The position numbers and the translations under genes were made by a program. From NCBI GenBank assembly GCA_900553935.1, contig USFK01000104.1, forward strand, positions 1 to 5,831: DNA of 5,831 nucleotides, read 5' to 3'. Positions within the stretch are counted from its first letter, which is position 1. Each line of letters starts with the position of its first letter. The notes beneath the pieces are model-generated. The model searched no databases and was not told the origin of the DNA. It saw nothing but the letters and a program-made list of their open reading frames with translations. Of this stretch, positions 5,337 through 5,831 are shown piece after piece. The DNA comes from an uncultured Collinsella sp. (GTDB lineage: Bacteria > Actinomycetota > Coriobacteriia > Coriobacteriales > Coriobacteriaceae).

Positions 5337-5831
5337 ATGAACGAGTCGTATCGCCTGGGCGAGCAATCAATCATCGCTCATCTTCAGCGACTTGCGAACG
5401 GGGCCTCAACCACCGAGCTCGATGTTGCCGCGCTGCCCCCGGAGCTGCGTGCCATCGGCGAGCAACTGCAGAAAACGCTCGCCATCCTGCAACAAGAACG
5501 CGAGCTGCTTGAGCACGGCGCCTATATCGACTCGCTCACCAATCTTGGCAACCGTGGCGGACTCGACCGCCATGTCGATCAGCTCTGGCGCAAAGGCACC
5601 CCCTTCACCTGTGCCTATATCGATATCGACCGCCTTAAGCATTGCAACGATAAGTTTGGCCACACCGAGGGCAATCGCTACATCCTGAGCATCTGCCGCG
5701 CACTCACCGAGACAATGGAGCACGATGAGTTGCTGTTCCGTATCGGTGGAGACGAATTTGTACTTATATCCCCCACGACAGACGAAGCCGAACTCGAGCA
5801 GCGCCTGGAGCGGACGCGTGCCAATCTTATC
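5337..5831 (+). CDS. GGDEF-domain diguanylate cyclase-like protein (partial, 3' end missing)
   Basis: The first 165 residues are present and the frame is open at the window edge. Residues 1-60 are a hydrophilic N-terminus with a probable coiled-coil segment (about 38-60, rich in Leu, Gln and Glu) of the kind that links GGDEF domains to dimerisation or sensor parts. The GGDEF domain starts near 63: DSLTNLGNR (65-73), IDIDRLKHCND (95-105), GHTEGNRYIL (108-117) and intact GGDEF (137-141). Like its upstream neighbour it has no RxxD I-site (EHDE at 128-131) and has Asn113 where cyclases usually have Asp. Its GGDEF half aligns almost without gaps to the first GGDEF of the preceding protein, so the two are paralogues. 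The gap of 124 nt and its own strong ribosome binding site allow either co-transcription or an independent promoter. Whether PAS or EAL domains follow cannot be seen. Expected activity is cyclic dinucleotide synthesis from GTP in the cytosol. Confidence 0.9.
   Translation, partial: MNESYRLGEQSIIAHLQRLANGASTTELDVAALPPELRAIGEQLQKTLAILQQERELLEHGAYIDSLTNLGNRGGLDRHVDQLWRKGTPFTCAYIDIDRLKHCNDKFGHTEGNRYILSICRALTETMEHDELLFRIGGDEFVLISPTTDEAELEQRLERTRANLI

Overview
The window looks like chromosomal DNA from a high-GC actinobacterial gut commensal, most likely a coriobacterium such as Collinsella. That placement is inferred from the GC-rich codon use, the style of the genes and the abundance of c-di-GMP-type proteins, because no rRNA or other phylogenetic marker is present. 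Nothing indicates a phage, plasmid, transposon, CRISPR array or tRNA.

Region 1 (1-1200, + strand) is the end of a thiamine operon. It holds the 3' end of a thiM-like hydroxyethylthiazole kinase gene, a small MTH1187/YkoF-type thiamine-binding protein gene 3 nt downstream, and thiE (thiamine-phosphate synthase), which overlaps its upstream neighbour by 4 nt. ThiM phosphorylates salvaged thiazole and ThiE joins it to HMP-PP to give thiamine phosphate. The small protein between them probably binds thiamine or a precursor.

Region 2 (1201-2170): a 48-bp near-perfect palindrome lies between thiE and a convergent minus-strand gene for a YjjU-type patatin-like phospholipase. The Ser-Asp dyad and oxyanion motif of the phospholipase are intact. 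Region 3 (2171-2494) is a relatively AT-rich divergent intergenic region with small repeats, inverted repeats and a leader hairpin, but no convincing gene.

Region 4 (2495-5831, + strand) has two tandem cyclic-dinucleotide signalling genes. The first encodes a soluble protein of about 905 residues with the order GGDEF - PAS - degenerate GGDEF - near-canonical GGDEF (GQDDF) - EAL. Its first GGDEF and its EAL look catalytically competent. The second gene, cut by the window end, encodes another GGDEF protein whose catalytic domain is closely similar to the first GGDEF. Both lack the RxxD inhibitory site, and both carry Asn where most diguanylate cyclases have the guanine-contacting Asp.

No gene set here forms a clearly new system. 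The most interesting points are the three-GGDEF architecture with a probable GTP-sensing domain beside the EAL, the shared Asn substitution, and the sharply bounded 48-bp palindrome.
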